This document shows positions 41,502 to 50,747 of a stretch of DNA of 64,000 nt, piece after piece; within the stretch, counting starts at the first letter, position 1, and each line of letters begins with the position of its first letter. The DNA lies in assembly GCA_023435645.1 (NCBI GenBank), contig JAEYRK010000001.1, positions 1-64,000 of the forward strand, in the 5' to 3' direction. A program made the position numbers and the translations under genes. This DNA is from Bacillota bacterium. GTDB taxonomy: Bacteria; Bacillota; Clostridia; Lachnospirales; Lachnospiraceae. The notes below the pieces were generated by a model that worked only from the letters and a program-made list of their open reading frames with translations, searched no databases and was not told where the DNA came from.

Positions 41502-41517
41502 AAACCTCGTCACTGAT

Positions 41518-41600
41518 GCGGATGTGGCGGAATGGCAGACGCAGCAGACTCAAAATCTGCCGAGGGCGACTTCGTGAGGGTTCGAGTCCCTCTATCCGCA
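41518..41600 (+). tRNA. tRNA-Leu (anticodon CAA)
   Basis: An 83-nt class II tRNA. The acceptor strands GCGGATG and TATCCGC pair with discriminator A at 41600. The anticodon stem GCAGA/TCTGC encloses the loop CTCAAAA, giving anticodon CAA for UUG codons. A long variable arm follows, then GGTTCGAGTCC as T arm. The 3' CCA is not encoded. Confidence 0.95.
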
Positions 41601-41609
41601 GTAAGATGG

Positions 41610-41655
41610 AAAGTTTCTGAAAACCTTGAACATAAAGGGCTTCGGAAACTTTTTT
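41610..41655 (+). terminator. Terminator of tRNA-Leu
   Basis: AAAGTTTCTGAA (41610-41621) and TTCGGAAACTTT (41641-41652) form a 12-bp stem with one G-U pair, followed by T residues. Between here and 42030 only an AT-rich leader and the acetyltransferase promoter are visible. Confidence 0.8.
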
Positions 41656-41965
41656 ATTATTATTTTAGTAGCTAACCACATCACAATATTGGTGTCATTT
41701 AGACTCCTTCCTTGAGCCTACTGCCAAAATTGTTATAAGCATTATAACATATAATCCACCGTATTATAACTATTTTGACAGATATTCTATAACAAATTTT
41801 TAAGGTATTCTATATTCCCTTCCAATCTTTCGATGCTTTATCGCTTGATCCTGTTGTATTCCACCTGACTACTCAATCCTTTATTCCTCTCGCTAGCTCT
41901 TGATACGGAATAGATAGATCCTGGGAGCTTTGACTATCCGTGCTTGATTACGGGAACCCTATCTA

Positions 41966-41994
41966 TTGTAAATAGTAATATCCTAATGTAAAAT
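41966..41994 (+). promoter_or_regulatory. Promoter of the acetyltransferase gene
   Basis: TTGTAA (41966-41971) and TAAAAT (41989-41994), spacing 17 bp, lie upstream of the start at 42030. An overlapping TTGATT/TGTAAA pair lies 23 bp further upstream. Confidence 0.55.
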
Positions 41995-42029
41995 AAGGAA
42001 TATAAGAGTTAATCTACTTAGGGGGTATC

Positions 42030-42623
42030 ATGATGTCAGTAAAAGAAAAAATGCTAAACGGTGAATATTATATCAGTTGGGACGAGGATTTAACAAGGGA
42101 TAGAGAAAGGGCAAAGGATTTACTGTTTGAATTTAACCAAACCAAGCCCTCCTTAAGAGCAGAACGGGAAAGAATCATTCAAGAGCTGTTCGGAAGTAAG
42201 GGGAAAAACTGTTGGATCGAATCACCCTTCAATTGTGATTATGGATACAATATAACGGTTGGTGATAATTTTTATACCAACACCAATGTATGTATATTGG
42301 ATTGTGCAAGGGTGACAATTGGAAATAATGTGTGGATTGGCCCAAATGTCGGAATATATACCCCGGAGCATGCCTTTGATCATGAAGAACGGACCATGGG
42401 CTATGAGCATGCCCTCCCTGTGGAGATTGGTGATCATGTATGGCTATGTGGGGGAGTTACCATTACAGGAGGAGTAAAAATCGGTGCGAATTCTATCATC
42501 GGTGCCGGAAGTGTTGTCATAAGAGATATACCGGATAATGTTCTGGCAGCGGGAAATCCTGCCCGTATCATTAGAGAAATCACAGAAAAGGATAAAATCT
42601 GCTACAGTCACAGACTAAAGTAA
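42030..42623 (+). CDS. maa: Maltose/galactoside O-acetyltransferase (hexapeptide-repeat, Maa-like)
   Basis: A 197-aa trimeric left-handed beta-helix acetyltransferase that uses acetyl-CoA on sugars. The N-terminal helical mac domain (KMLNGEYYISWDEDLTRDRERAKDLLFEFN) is followed by hexapeptide repeats with the catalytic histidine region GIYTPEHAFDHEER and the C-terminal cap GNPARIIREI. Two adjacent ATG codons follow AGGGGG; the first was taken. It has its own promoter and terminator. Substrate is uncertain. Confidence 0.92.
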   Translation: MMSVKEKMLNGEYYISWDEDLTRDRERAKDLLFEFNQTKPSLRAERERIIQELFGSKGKNCWIESPFNCDYGYNITVGDNFYTNTNVCILDCARVTIGNNVWIGPNVGIYTPEHAFDHEERTMGYEHALPVEIGDHVWLCGGVTITGGVKIGANSIIGAGSVVIRDIPDNVLAAGNPARIIREITEKDKICYSHRLK

Positions 42624-42628
42624 ACGAA

Positions 42629-42664
42629 CCGCCCGGTCCATAAAAAACCGGGCGGAGCTTTTCT
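42629..42664 (+). terminator. Terminator of the acetyltransferase gene
   Basis: CCGCCCGGT (42629-42637) and ACCGGGCGG (42647-42655) form a GC-rich 9-bp stem, followed by AGCTTTTCTTCT. Confidence 0.85.
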
Positions 42665-42733
42665 TCTCAGCATTGTACGGCGTACGCACTTTGGCCTGAT
42701 CGGAACGTTCCCTCATGCACATTATGCACATAT

Positions 42734-42756
42734 CGCCGGAGTAGCGATAACCGGCG
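42734..42756 (-). terminator. Possible terminator of the unrecognised gene pair
   Basis: CGCCGG and CCGGCG form a 6-bp stem with an 11-nt loop just after the stop of the 187-aa gene. The minus-strand side has no long T-run, while the plus-strand side has TATTTTATT; direction is uncertain. Confidence 0.4.
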
Positions 42757-42764
42757 TATTTTAT

Positions 42765-43328
42765 TCAAAACAAATCCTCCAGCTTCGTTTTATATAACTC
42801 ATCATCCCAACGGGTCTCCTCGGATATTTGAGCATAGCCAGCCTCAGGCTCTCTCAAGGAATACTCATCCCGCAGTCTGGATTGCAGCTGTTTGTCATAG
42901 CCCGAACGGATTGCTCTGGAGAAACGCTCCAGGCAGGTCTCGCTCAGATAATCCAGATCACCGAAGCATATTTCTTCAAATTGTTGCCGCATAAATTCCA
43001 GTAGTTCGTCATCGGTTAATTCATCCTGGGTTTCGTTTTTGTATTGGTAGAAGATCTCCTGCAGCTGATCCAGGGTGTCGGCATAGGTGTCCTGATTGAT
43101 ATACTGTGAATTGCAAAAATAATAGATAATCTTTGGCAATATCCCCTCTCCGAATTCCACTCTCTGGCTATTTACCAGAGAAGCCTTGCGGCTTAACATC
43201 AGATTGTTAGCCTCTTCCTCCGATAATACAAGTCCGTATTGTTCCGTCTTCTTATTGCATTCCAGTACTCTGGCCAGTTCCTGCTTCTGCTGCTGTGCAA
43301 TCATGATTTCAAACATATTGTGATCCAT
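42765..43328 (-). CDS. Conserved protein of unknown function (possible DUF6323)
   Basis: I do not securely recognise this 187-aa protein. It begins MDHNMFEIMIAQQQKQELARVLECNKKTEQYGLVLSEEEA and is acidic and helical throughout, soluble, with scattered cysteines but no CxxC motif. It lies 12 bp downstream of the 284-aa gene in the same direction, so both probably form one operon. I recall a DUF6323 family with this context in Lachnospiraceae, but this is uncertain. Confidence 0.6.
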   Translation of the reverse strand: MDHNMFEIMIAQQQKQELARVLECNKKTEQYGLVLSEEEANNLMLSRKASLVNSQRVEFGEGILPKIIYYFCNSQYINQDTYADTLDQLQEIFYQYKNETQDELTDDELLEFMRQQFEEICFGDLDYLSETCLERFSRAIRSGYDKQLQSRLRDEYSLREPEAGYAQISEETRWDDELYKTKLEDLF

Positions 43329-43340
43329 CGCAATCCCTCC

Positions 43341-44195
43341 CTAGATGATATTGCTTAAACAATTGTTGATTGCTCCATTCCATAATTCTGCTGCTATATT
43401 CGGAACCTCATTTGCAAGATAGCGATATAGGTCAAGGTCGTCGGTATAGATATGCTTGATCAGACTCTGTAAATGAGATAATAACTCAGCCTTCAATTCC
43501 TCCTTCTTCATGCTTTTTATCAGATCTGATAGTGTCTCATAATCTTCTTTTACATATTTTATCTGCTCCGGTTTCACTCCGATTAACAAATTCACCAGTA
43601 TGCTCTTCAGAGCTACTCCACAGACATTCATAATTAGTTCTTCATAATCGGAATGGTACTGAAGTAGTAGCTTTCTGATATGCATCTCAGGAAACTCTTT
43701 TAAAAACCTCTGTTCCAACTGTATACAAACTAAATAACAATAAATCAGATCAATTCCTTCCAGCTCCTGCAGGGGCTCAAGGACAGGATAGTCCAATGTG
43801 AGGATGTGGTTCATCGGATTCAACCTTGGATCATACCACTTAAAGAATTCCGGCATCCCCTCAGCTACTGTTTCATAGTATGCCCGATTCCCGTAATCCA
43901 TAAAATCCGATATAACATCGTTATATATTTCATTGGCCATTCTTGTCTTTTCTACAACTAATCTATAACCATGATCATAGGCTTCTTTGGCTGTAGGGAA
44001 TTTCCCCTGAAGAATAACTCCGGTTTCCGTATGCTCCTGCTTCCTCATGGGTAGATCATTTTCCCGTATGCAATACAGAGCTGCGCCCATGAGCTGCTGT
44101 GCCGCTTCATAGGTAATGGAAGTACTCTCTTTGCTGGTATAGCTGTCTGCCAGCTCCTTCACCAGAAGAAGCAGCTCCTCAACCTTATATTCCAT
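43341..44195 (-). CDS. Conserved protein of unknown function (possible DUF6179)
   Basis: A 284-aa acidic, apparently soluble helical protein without a motif I can name. Segments such as YYETVAEGMPEFFKWYDPRLNPMNHILTLDYPVL suggest a conserved core near residues 105-140. It is the first gene of a two-gene operon. The promoter upstream has its -35 box inside a perfect palindrome and is divergent from a small plus-strand transcript. DUF6179 is a tentative label. Confidence 0.6.
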   Translation of the reverse strand: MEYKVEELLLLVKELADSYTSKESTSITYEAAQQLMGAALYCIRENDLPMRKQEHTETGVILQGKFPTAKEAYDHGYRLVVEKTRMANEIYNDVISDFMDYGNRAYYETVAEGMPEFFKWYDPRLNPMNHILTLDYPVLEPLQELEGIDLIYCYLVCIQLEQRFLKEFPEMHIRKLLLQYHSDYEELIMNVCGVALKSILVNLLIGVKPEQIKYVKEDYETLSDLIKSMKKEELKAELLSHLQSLIKHIYTDDLDLYRYLANEVPNIAAELWNGAINNCLSNII

Positions 44196-44230
44196 TCACA
44201 TACCTCCCGTACACGTCTATTAGTGAAATT

Positions 44231-44291
44231 ATTTTATAATTGTAGCTTTCACTTTACAAGTCTTGTAAAATACGAAATTTTGTGGTATGAT
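44231..44291. promoter_or_regulatory. Divergent promoters sharing a 17-bp palindromic operator
   Basis: The perfect dyad TTTACAAG-T-CTTGTAAA (44253-44269) contains both -35 boxes. On the minus strand TTGTAA (44254-44259) and TAAAAT (44231-44236) are 17 bp apart and face the 284-aa gene. On the plus strand TTGTAA (44263-44268) and TATGAT (44286-44291) are also 17 bp apart. The TACA/TGTA half-sites recall BlaI/CopY-type operators. Confidence 0.7.
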
Positions 44292-44297
44292 GGAATC

Positions 44298-44374
44298 ACA
44301 AAAGGAATGACAAATATGTACTACAAATAAATAGATGAACCGTCCACTGATTTGGTCAGTGACGGTTTAATTTT
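44298..44374 (+). ncRNA. Candidate small transcript (about 75 nt)
   Basis: A sigma-A-type promoter ending at 44291 is followed within 50 nt by a hairpin, AACCGTC-CACTGA with TCAGTG-ACGGTT (44338-44367, one bulged C), and TAATTTTA. The interval holds no gene apart from a tiny MTNMYYK or MYYK frame with AAAGGA upstream. It could be a regulatory RNA or a leader peptide with a terminator. Confidence 0.45.
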
Positions 44375-44481
44375 ATGTTTCATAACTCTATGGAGCGTTG
44401 ATTGAATCTTGCTTCATAATCGATTCTATTATTTTCAGGAGGTGAACATCATGGATTGCAGTAAAATCTTTTGCCTTCTAA

Positions 44482-44514
44482 AAAAGGACTGCTCCATCCG
44501 GAACAGTCCTTTTT
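44482..44514. terminator. Bidirectional terminator between a small frame and the Nudix gene
   Basis: AAAAGGACTG (44482-44491) and CAGTCCTTTT (44504-44513) form a stem with T-runs on both sides. On the minus strand it ends the Nudix transcript. On the plus strand an ATG at 44451 with a perfect AGGAGGTG site reads MDCSKIFCLLKKDC into the hairpin; I list this frame only as a possibility. Confidence 0.75.
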
Positions 44515-44524
44515 ACGTCTTTTG

Positions 44525-44977
44525 TCAAAAATACTTCTTACTTCCCCACAGATTACTTTTCTTGAGGTCAATATATTCGTTGTATGCTCTCTCGAGAATT
44601 TGCTTTTCATTGGCAAATTTCAGCATATGGAATGCCTCGTGATATTTGTAATAACCGGAGTCCATAAAATATTCTTCCCTTTGTGGTTTGCTGTAATAAC
44701 TTTCAGACATCATTAAATACCAATGAACATCCTTTAATACTGTATTTTGAGGTGTGCTGAAGGAATATTGGCTTTTACCGATATATTTTATGATGGAAGC
44801 ATTCGTCCCCGCTTCCTCCCTGACTTCCCGGATTGCCGTTTCCTTATATTCTTCTCCTTCTTCCACAGTTCCCTTAGGTAGCACCCACCCCTCATATTTG
44901 TTTTTATAATTTTTATACAGTAATAAAATCTTTCCTCTGAATATAACTACACCACCACAGCTCGTTGCTTCTACCAT
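44525..44977 (-). CDS. Nudix hydrolase
   Basis: A 150-aa Nudix-fold pyrophosphohydrolase. The Nudix box is complete: GTVEEGEEYKETAIREVREEAG near residues 36-57. The N-terminal SCGGVVIFRGKILLLYKNYKNKYEGWVLPKG resembles diadenosine polyphosphate or 8-oxo-dGTP hydrolases, but the substrate cannot be deduced. It has its own terminator at 44482-44514. Confidence 0.9.
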   Translation of the reverse strand: MVEATSCGGVVIFRGKILLLYKNYKNKYEGWVLPKGTVEEGEEYKETAIREVREEAGTNASIIKYIGKSQYSFSTPQNTVLKDVHWYLMMSESYYSKPQREEYFMDSGYYKYHEAFHMLKFANEKQILERAYNEYIDLKKSNLWGSKKYF

Positions 44978-45129
44978 CGCAATTCCTCCTGCTTTTGGTG
45001 TGCCGTCTTTACTAACCTAAAGTATACATCAATATGCACAATTTTTCAACTTAATTTTATTAATAATCTACATATTACCTTAGGTAATAGGTATCAAGTA
45101 CTCCAAAAGCAGTCTAAGCTAATCGCTTC

Positions 45130-46560
45130 TCACTTATTAAAATATGCATCAAAGATCTTACTTGCGATAGGAACAGCATAATCACTTCCTGTTCCCACAC
45201 TTTCCACGATGATACTGACAGCAATCTGAGGGTCCTTGGCCGGAGCAAATCCAATAAACCAGGCATGGGCCGGCTTATCTCCATCCTGATCCGCCGAGCC
45301 TGTCTTTCCGGCTGCTTCAACCCCCAATTTTTCTAAGTCCTTCGCCGTTCCGTCAGTAACCGCACTCCTCATCAGCTCCGTTAGATAATCAGCTTCATGA
45401 ATTGACATCAGTTTCCCATAGGACCCCGGCTGAAAGCCTTTTACCTTAGCTCCGTCAGCATTTTCGATATGATCCACCACATAAGGCCTCATCAGAATTC
45501 CCCCATTTGCTACCGTGGAGGCAATCATGGCATTATGGAGGGGTGTCACCAGGGTTCTTCCCTGGCCAATTGCTGTCTGCATCGCTTCCTTTACACCGGA
45601 ACTCCCCACCTTCAGCTCAAATCGGCTGATGCTGCTCGCCATATTCACCGGTAGTGGCTGATTAAAGAGGAACTCCTCACAAAGCCCCCTGTAGCTATTG
45701 ATATCCAGTTCCTTCCCAATCGTGGTAAAGGAGGTATTACAGGATTTTGCAAAGGATTTCTTAAGATCTACCTTCCCATGGGCATGGGAGTTATAGCAAT
45801 GGACGATCATACCATCCTCTTCCGTACTCCCCTTACAATTGTATTGATAGTCCTTATAATCGTAGTTCTCCCTGATAAACTCCAGAGCTGTCAATATCTT
45901 AAAGGTGGATCCGGGCGGATACAAGCCCTGGGCAGCTCGGTTAAGAAGCGGAGATTCTGCCCCCTCATCTGCCAGCAGCTCGTCCCACAGCTCATTGATT
46001 TTATTGGGATCATAGGAGGGCTTCGATACCATGGCTAGAAGCTTCCCTGTGGAGGGCTCCATCACCACGACTGCTCCCCTGCTGTCCCCCAAAGCCTCAT
46101 AAGCCAGCTGCTGGAGTCCTACATCCAGGGTGGTCACGATATTATCTCCAATGTTCTTTTCTCCGACCAGATCATGATATATATTATCAAAGGAATTCAC
46201 ATTGGAGGTAAGTAATCTGATATTCTCACTCTCCTCCAGACCACTGGTGCCCTTCTGAGATCGTCCCACAACATGGGCAAACATCTCACCGTAAGGATAG
46301 TTCCTAAGCTCCTTTCCGTTCTCATCCAGGATGGTCTCAGCCAGCACGCTGTCATCAGAAGCCAGGATTTTCCCCCGAATCACCCGATCCGACAGGATCT
46401 CCTCTCTCCGGTTATAGGTACTGTTGATAATATCCTTACTTCGAAACAGCAGAAAGAAGGAGAAATACCCCACCACAAGAACAAATAAGCCAATAAAAAT
46501 ATAAATAACAGAGAATAGGGTCTTTCGTTCCTTCTTTTTTTTATCCTTCTCCTGTGTCAT
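45130..46560 (-). CDS. Penicillin-binding protein 2-like transpeptidase (class B)
   Basis: A class B PBP that cross-links peptidoglycan. The 476-aa protein has a Lys-rich cytoplasmic start, one transmembrane helix (about 15-39), a short pedestal and the transpeptidase domain with the three active-site motifs STFK near 218, SCN near 270 and KTGSAD near 420. It has no PASTA domains and is shorter than FtsI. Its first codons overlap the end of the FtsW/RodA-family gene by 20 bp, so the two are translationally coupled and probably form one glycosyltransferase-transpeptidase complex, of the PbpA/RodA type seen in actinobacteria and clostridia. Confidence 0.92.
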   Translation of the reverse strand: MTQEKDKKKKERKTLFSVIYIFIGLFVLVVGYFSFFLLFRSKDIINSTYNRREEILSDRVIRGKILASDDSVLAETILDENGKELRNYPYGEMFAHVVGRSQKGTSGLEESENIRLLTSNVNSFDNIYHDLVGEKNIGDNIVTTLDVGLQQLAYEALGDSRGAVVVMEPSTGKLLAMVSKPSYDPNKINELWDELLADEGAESPLLNRAAQGLYPPGSTFKILTALEFIRENYDYKDYQYNCKGSTEEDGMIVHCYNSHAHGKVDLKKSFAKSCNTSFTTIGKELDINSYRGLCEEFLFNQPLPVNMASSISRFELKVGSSGVKEAMQTAIGQGRTLVTPLHNAMIASTVANGGILMRPYVVDHIENADGAKVKGFQPGSYGKLMSIHEADYLTELMRSAVTDGTAKDLEKLGVEAAGKTGSADQDGDKPAHAWFIGFAPAKDPQIAVSIIVESVGTGSDYAVPIASKIFDAYFNK

Positions 46561-47938
46561 TGCTCTCTTTGCCCTCCCTTTCTGTGCTCTCTATTTCCAT
46601 CTTCTCCACAACTTCCTTCCTGATTGCATAGCCCTTCAGATATACTCCCTGAATGATCATGAACATCAGTATGGTTGCAAAAACAGAGCTGCCCCCGGCA
46701 CTGATCAAGGGCAGAGTAACCCCGGTGGAAGGGATCATCTTTATGACTCCTCCGACTGATAGGAACACCTGGAAGCCAAACATAATGGAAAAGCCTGCTG
46801 TCACCAGTCGGTAAAACATATCCTCCAGCTTCAGGGATATATTGACCATCAAAATAAAGCAATTCATATAAACCAGTAGAAGGCAAATGGCAAACAAGCC
46901 TCCCAGCTCCTCGGCAATTGCAGCAAACACAAAGTCGCTGTCCACAACTGGGATACTGGTGGGCAGCCCTCGTTTGATTCCCATGCCAAACCATCCTCCG
47001 GTACCGATGGCAAATAGGGACTGGGAAATCTGATAGCCCTCCTTATCAATATAAGTGAAGGGACTACGCCAAGCCATCACTCTCACTCTGACATGATCAA
47101 AGAGCTGATAGGCTACCATGGAAGCCAGGCTTCCCCCTGCCAGACCTGCCAGCAGATAAAAGGGTTTCGCAGTAGCAATATAGAGCATAAATAGATAGGT
47201 GACAAAGAAAATCAATGCACCACCCAGATCCTTCTGGAGGACCAGAATCAAAACAATGGCACCAGCCATCACAGTAACCGTAATCACCCTGCGAAAGTCT
47301 GTTCCTTTGATAAACATAGAGGCGATGCACAACACGAACAAGAGCTTCACCAGCTCGGAGGGTTGGAAGCTGATACCGGCGATATTCAACCAGTTGGTAG
47401 CACCGTACTTCGTCGTGCCGATCAATAGAACCACAAGCATCATTAGAATTCCGACAACACCGTAAACCCAGCCGAATTTTCTTAGGTATCCAACCCGTCG
47501 TATGATGAGGGGTACAAGAATACAGATTGCTGCTGCGCCCGCTACAAATGCCACCTGCCGGACCGCCTTATCGAAGGAGAGTCTGGCGAGAACGATAAAA
47601 CCGATGGCCAATAGAAGCAGCATATTTCTCAATAGAAGCTTCGAGAGCTTTCGGTAGAAGGCCTGATAAAACCCAAGAATTAAAATAAACAGCAGTAGCT
47701 CTACACCATATAACACCAGTATCTTATCAGAGAAGCTCTGAATATATAATGCGAAATATCCGGTAAAATGAATCGCAAAGAGGAACAAGGTGAGCATCCT
47801 GTAATCATGCTCCTGCTGCTCCTTACTCCTGCTGCGAAAAGTCCTGTAGCTGTAAAAGACATAGGCGCTCATCATCAGAATTAGGAGATATTTGATTAGT
47901 TGAATAATCAGATACAAGCAAAGCACCTGCCCTTCCAA
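46541..47938 (-). CDS. FtsW/RodA/SpoVE family peptidoglycan glycosyltransferase
   Basis: A 465-aa SEDS protein with about 10-12 transmembrane helices. SEDS signatures are seen: GATNWLNIAGISFQPSELVKLLFVL, QKDLGGALIFFVTYLFMLYIA, and the C-terminal STGVTLPLISAGGSS. It partners with the PBP encoded by the overlapping downstream gene to polymerise and cross-link glycan. Whether it serves elongation, division or sporulation cannot be decided from sequence. Confidence 0.92.
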   Translation of the reverse strand: MEGQVLCLYLIIQLIKYLLILMMSAYVFYSYRTFRSRSKEQQEHDYRMLTLFLFAIHFTGYFALYIQSFSDKILVLYGVELLLFILILGFYQAFYRKLSKLLLRNMLLLLAIGFIVLARLSFDKAVRQVAFVAGAAAICILVPLIIRRVGYLRKFGWVYGVVGILMMLVVLLIGTTKYGATNWLNIAGISFQPSELVKLLFVLCIASMFIKGTDFRRVITVTVMAGAIVLILVLQKDLGGALIFFVTYLFMLYIATAKPFYLLAGLAGGSLASMVAYQLFDHVRVRVMAWRSPFTYIDKEGYQISQSLFAIGTGGWFGMGIKRGLPTSIPVVDSDFVFAAIAEELGGLFAICLLLVYMNCFILMVNISLKLEDMFYRLVTAGFSIMFGFQVFLSVGGVIKMIPSTGVTLPLISAGGSSVFATILMFMIIQGVYLKGYAIRKEVVEKMEIESTEREGKESNDTGEG

Positions 47939-47947
47939 AGCGATCGG

Positions 47948-50509
47948 CTATTCTACCCCACGCTTAAAATGTCCTGCTGTTAGGTTTTGTGTTAACAGCT
48001 CTGTATTCCTATCATTAAGATACCCCGAAATGAAGGCAGAAATTACATCACCGGTCTCTTTTGCAGTTTCTATGGTAAAATCAAGTCGTACATTTCTTGG
48101 CTTCAGTGCCTTAATTTCCCTTGCATATCGTAGCAAGGACAGGCATTGTCCATTTAAAATGACATGATAGCAGCCATTACAATTGCTTTGCACATAAAAC
48201 TTCTTCCCCATACGGTCTATCAAATAATCCTTCCCTTGCTCTCCGACCTTATTTCTCGTACAGCCTCCTGTACTCTCATGAAGGCATTGAGCAGAGACCA
48301 TCAGGGGCATATAACCATAGACCATCATATCACAATCAAATATACCAAGGGCTTTTAACTCCTTTGCATTTAATTCAAGGGGAGCGGTAAAATGGTTTAT
48401 TCCCATCTCCTGATAGAATTCCTTTGCCTCTTTATTGAAGACATATACATTATGATTTAGGATGATTTCCTTCGCCCCGTAGCCCTCCCTCTGTAACGAC
48501 AGAAGCAGGGCAATCTCTTCAAGGTTTTTTACGAGGTATCCCCTGAGCCCTGCGCTATCCCAAAGATTCCTGAGCCCTTTGGTCAGGCCTTGATAGGTAC
48601 TCTGCCGGCAAATATGCGGAAGCATCAGATAAAACCCTTTCCCTGTGGCCTCACAGGACTGAGCCATTCTCTGAATCTCCTCCCTTTCAAAGCCCTCATA
48701 ATCCCCATAGATAGAGGTAACCTCACGATACCTCAGGGCTTCCCAAAATTGCTCCCTGGTTCTTACAGATATGCAGATGCCGGGGTCAGAATTTACTGAA
48801 TTCCCGAAAGTGATTTCTTCCGTGTTAGTATTCACCTGTACAGCAGAAGCTATGTTAAGCTCTGCCTGATGAAAATCTCTTCCTTCCTCCATCCGGTCAG
48901 TTATAGGGTTTGCCTCCGCAGGGGTTACCTTCCGCCTTTGATAGGAAGCATGAATGGCACTCTGCAGCTTCTCCACTGCTTCCCTACGCAGCTCATTCAG
49001 CCAGGCCACCGGAACGAAGATATTCTCATCCGCCTGGACCTTAAGCTCCTGAAGATAGAATAATGTGTCACCCAGCTTTTCAATCGGAGCTGTTAGCTTC
49101 TCCCTGGTCATAGGCTGCTTTCGTGCCTCCTGGACAAGCTCCTTTGCTACCGTCACAGAGATCTCCTGATCACTTAGGGTCAGAGTAAGCTCCTCTCCCA
49201 GCCTGGCGGTAAGCCGACCGGTGATTCCTCTTTTTCTATCCTTCGCCAGGTAGGCTTCCGTGATCCGGTTTAATAGCTCATTGTTCTTCGTTCGGTATAC
49301 CGCTGCTCCCTTATCAATCGCTCTGAGATCCGCTTTCCCCTTATTCCGTTCTGTAGGTATTCTTCCGACATTGGTCGTAAGAGCTTCTCCCTTTCGTCTT
49401 CCATCCTTAAGGGTAAATTCATACCCTGCTTCTTCCTCTCCTCCTCTGATCTCCAGAATATCCTGCGCATTCACGGACTCCTTCAGGGAAATGGTTACCA
49501 GATTGCCCTTGACTAAGGTTACCTCTCCGACATAGACTCCGCTGTGGTTCGGACGGGCCAAAGACATCATCTGCTTCCCATGATAATTCCTACCATAGCC
49601 CTCTGAGAAGCCTCCTCTGTTGTATAGATCCATCAGCTCCATAAGGTCCCTCTGATAATCAGGACTCTTTAGATAATCCTGATACCGTTTCGCTCCATAC
49701 TCCAGATATAGGTCCGTACATTTGCGGTAAATCGCAGCTACACCGGCGGAATACTCCGGCCTTTTCATTCTGCCCTCAATCTTAAAGGAATCAATTCCCG
49801 CTTCCACCAGATCGGGGATTAATCCAATTGTTTGGATATCCTTAGGGCTTAACAGATATTTCTCCTGATCGGAGGACATCCTATTGTCTCCTGAATAAAA
49901 TTGATAGGGCATCCTACAGGGCTGTGCACATCTTCCTCTATTTCCGCTTCGTCCTCCGAGGATGCTGCTCATCAGGCACTGCCCGGAATAGCAGTAGCAT
50001 AAAGCTCCATGGACAAAGGTCTCCAGCTCCAGATCAGTGCTTTCTTTGATGGCCTTGATTTCCTGTAAGGAGAGCTCCCTAGCTGTTACAAGCCGGGTAA
50101 CTCCCAGATTCTTTAACAGATTTGCACCCTGCCCCATCGTAATCGTAGTCTGGGTACTGGCGTGAATCGGAAGCTCAGGAAAATTCCTATGAATAAAATG
50201 CATGACTCCGGGATCCTGAACTATCACTGCATCCAATCCTTCCAGATAAAAGTGCTCCAGAAAGCGATATAGGCGGTCAATCAGCTCCTCCTCCTTAATC
50301 AGGGTATTCACTGTAAGGTAGAGCCTCTTATTTCTGATATGGGCTTCCTCTATGGCTCGGAGCAGTGCATCCTCATCCAGATTATTGGCATAGGCTCTGG
50401 CACCGAAGCTTCCTCCACCAATATAGACCGCATCGCAGCCTGCATTCATCGCAGCCCTCATACTCTCATAAGAGCCTGCCGGGGCAAGTATCTCTATTCT
50501 TCTATTCAT
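47948..50509 (-). CDS. U32-family protein with C-terminal extension (DUF3656, RlhA/YdcP-like)
   Basis: An 853-aa protein. The first 400 residues are a complete U32 domain (APAGSYESMRAAMNAGCDAVYIGG, HASTQTTITMGQGANLL, ALCYCYSGQCLMSSILGGRSGNRGRCAQPCRMPY with the cluster cysteines). The middle matches DUF3656 and the end has a further cysteine set (MVSAQCLHESTGGCTRN ... SNCNGCYHVI). The long form is related to RlhA, which hydroxylates C2501 of 23S rRNA in E. coli. It is a second U32 paralogue besides the one at 19.2 kb. Confidence 0.9.
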   Translation of the reverse strand: MNRRIEILAPAGSYESMRAAMNAGCDAVYIGGGSFGARAYANNLDEDALLRAIEEAHIRNKRLYLTVNTLIKEEELIDRLYRFLEHFYLEGLDAVIVQDPGVMHFIHRNFPELPIHASTQTTITMGQGANLLKNLGVTRLVTARELSLQEIKAIKESTDLELETFVHGALCYCYSGQCLMSSILGGRSGNRGRCAQPCRMPYQFYSGDNRMSSDQEKYLLSPKDIQTIGLIPDLVEAGIDSFKIEGRMKRPEYSAGVAAIYRKCTDLYLEYGAKRYQDYLKSPDYQRDLMELMDLYNRGGFSEGYGRNYHGKQMMSLARPNHSGVYVGEVTLVKGNLVTISLKESVNAQDILEIRGGEEEAGYEFTLKDGRRKGEALTTNVGRIPTERNKGKADLRAIDKGAAVYRTKNNELLNRITEAYLAKDRKRGITGRLTARLGEELTLTLSDQEISVTVAKELVQEARKQPMTREKLTAPIEKLGDTLFYLQELKVQADENIFVPVAWLNELRREAVEKLQSAIHASYQRRKVTPAEANPITDRMEEGRDFHQAELNIASAVQVNTNTEEITFGNSVNSDPGICISVRTREQFWEALRYREVTSIYGDYEGFEREEIQRMAQSCEATGKGFYLMLPHICRQSTYQGLTKGLRNLWDSAGLRGYLVKNLEEIALLLSLQREGYGAKEIILNHNVYVFNKEAKEFYQEMGINHFTAPLELNAKELKALGIFDCDMMVYGYMPLMVSAQCLHESTGGCTRNKVGEQGKDYLIDRMGKKFYVQSNCNGCYHVILNGQCLSLLRYAREIKALKPRNVRLDFTIETAKETGDVISAFISGYLNDRNTELLTQNLTAGHFKRGVE

Positions 50510-50663
50510 CCTATTACCCTTTCCTTCTATCAGCTTCTCTACTCATCCTATGCCCTGTCAATCGTCTGCCTGATATTGCAACCTTCCTGGTTGATGCCCG
50601 CCCGGTTGATATCCGTTCGATGATGCCCCTTCGATTGCTCCTCTATCAATTATTTCCCCATTG

Positions 50664-50700
50664 ATAAAAAAAGGCCGTCCCCGGATGCGCAATACGGCCT
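50664..50700 (-). terminator. Terminator of zapA
   Basis: AGGCCGT (50672-50678) and ACGGCCT (50694-50700) form a stem followed on the minus strand by TTTTTTTATC. Confidence 0.8.
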
Positions 50701-50747
50701 ATCAATACACCGCACTCTTTCCTTCTGGACAGCCTCAATCATCTATA

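Noticed and set aside
46557..46994. 145-aa minus-strand frame within the FtsW/RodA gene
   Set aside because: It is an alternative frame of a clear SEDS-family gene with no domain of its own.
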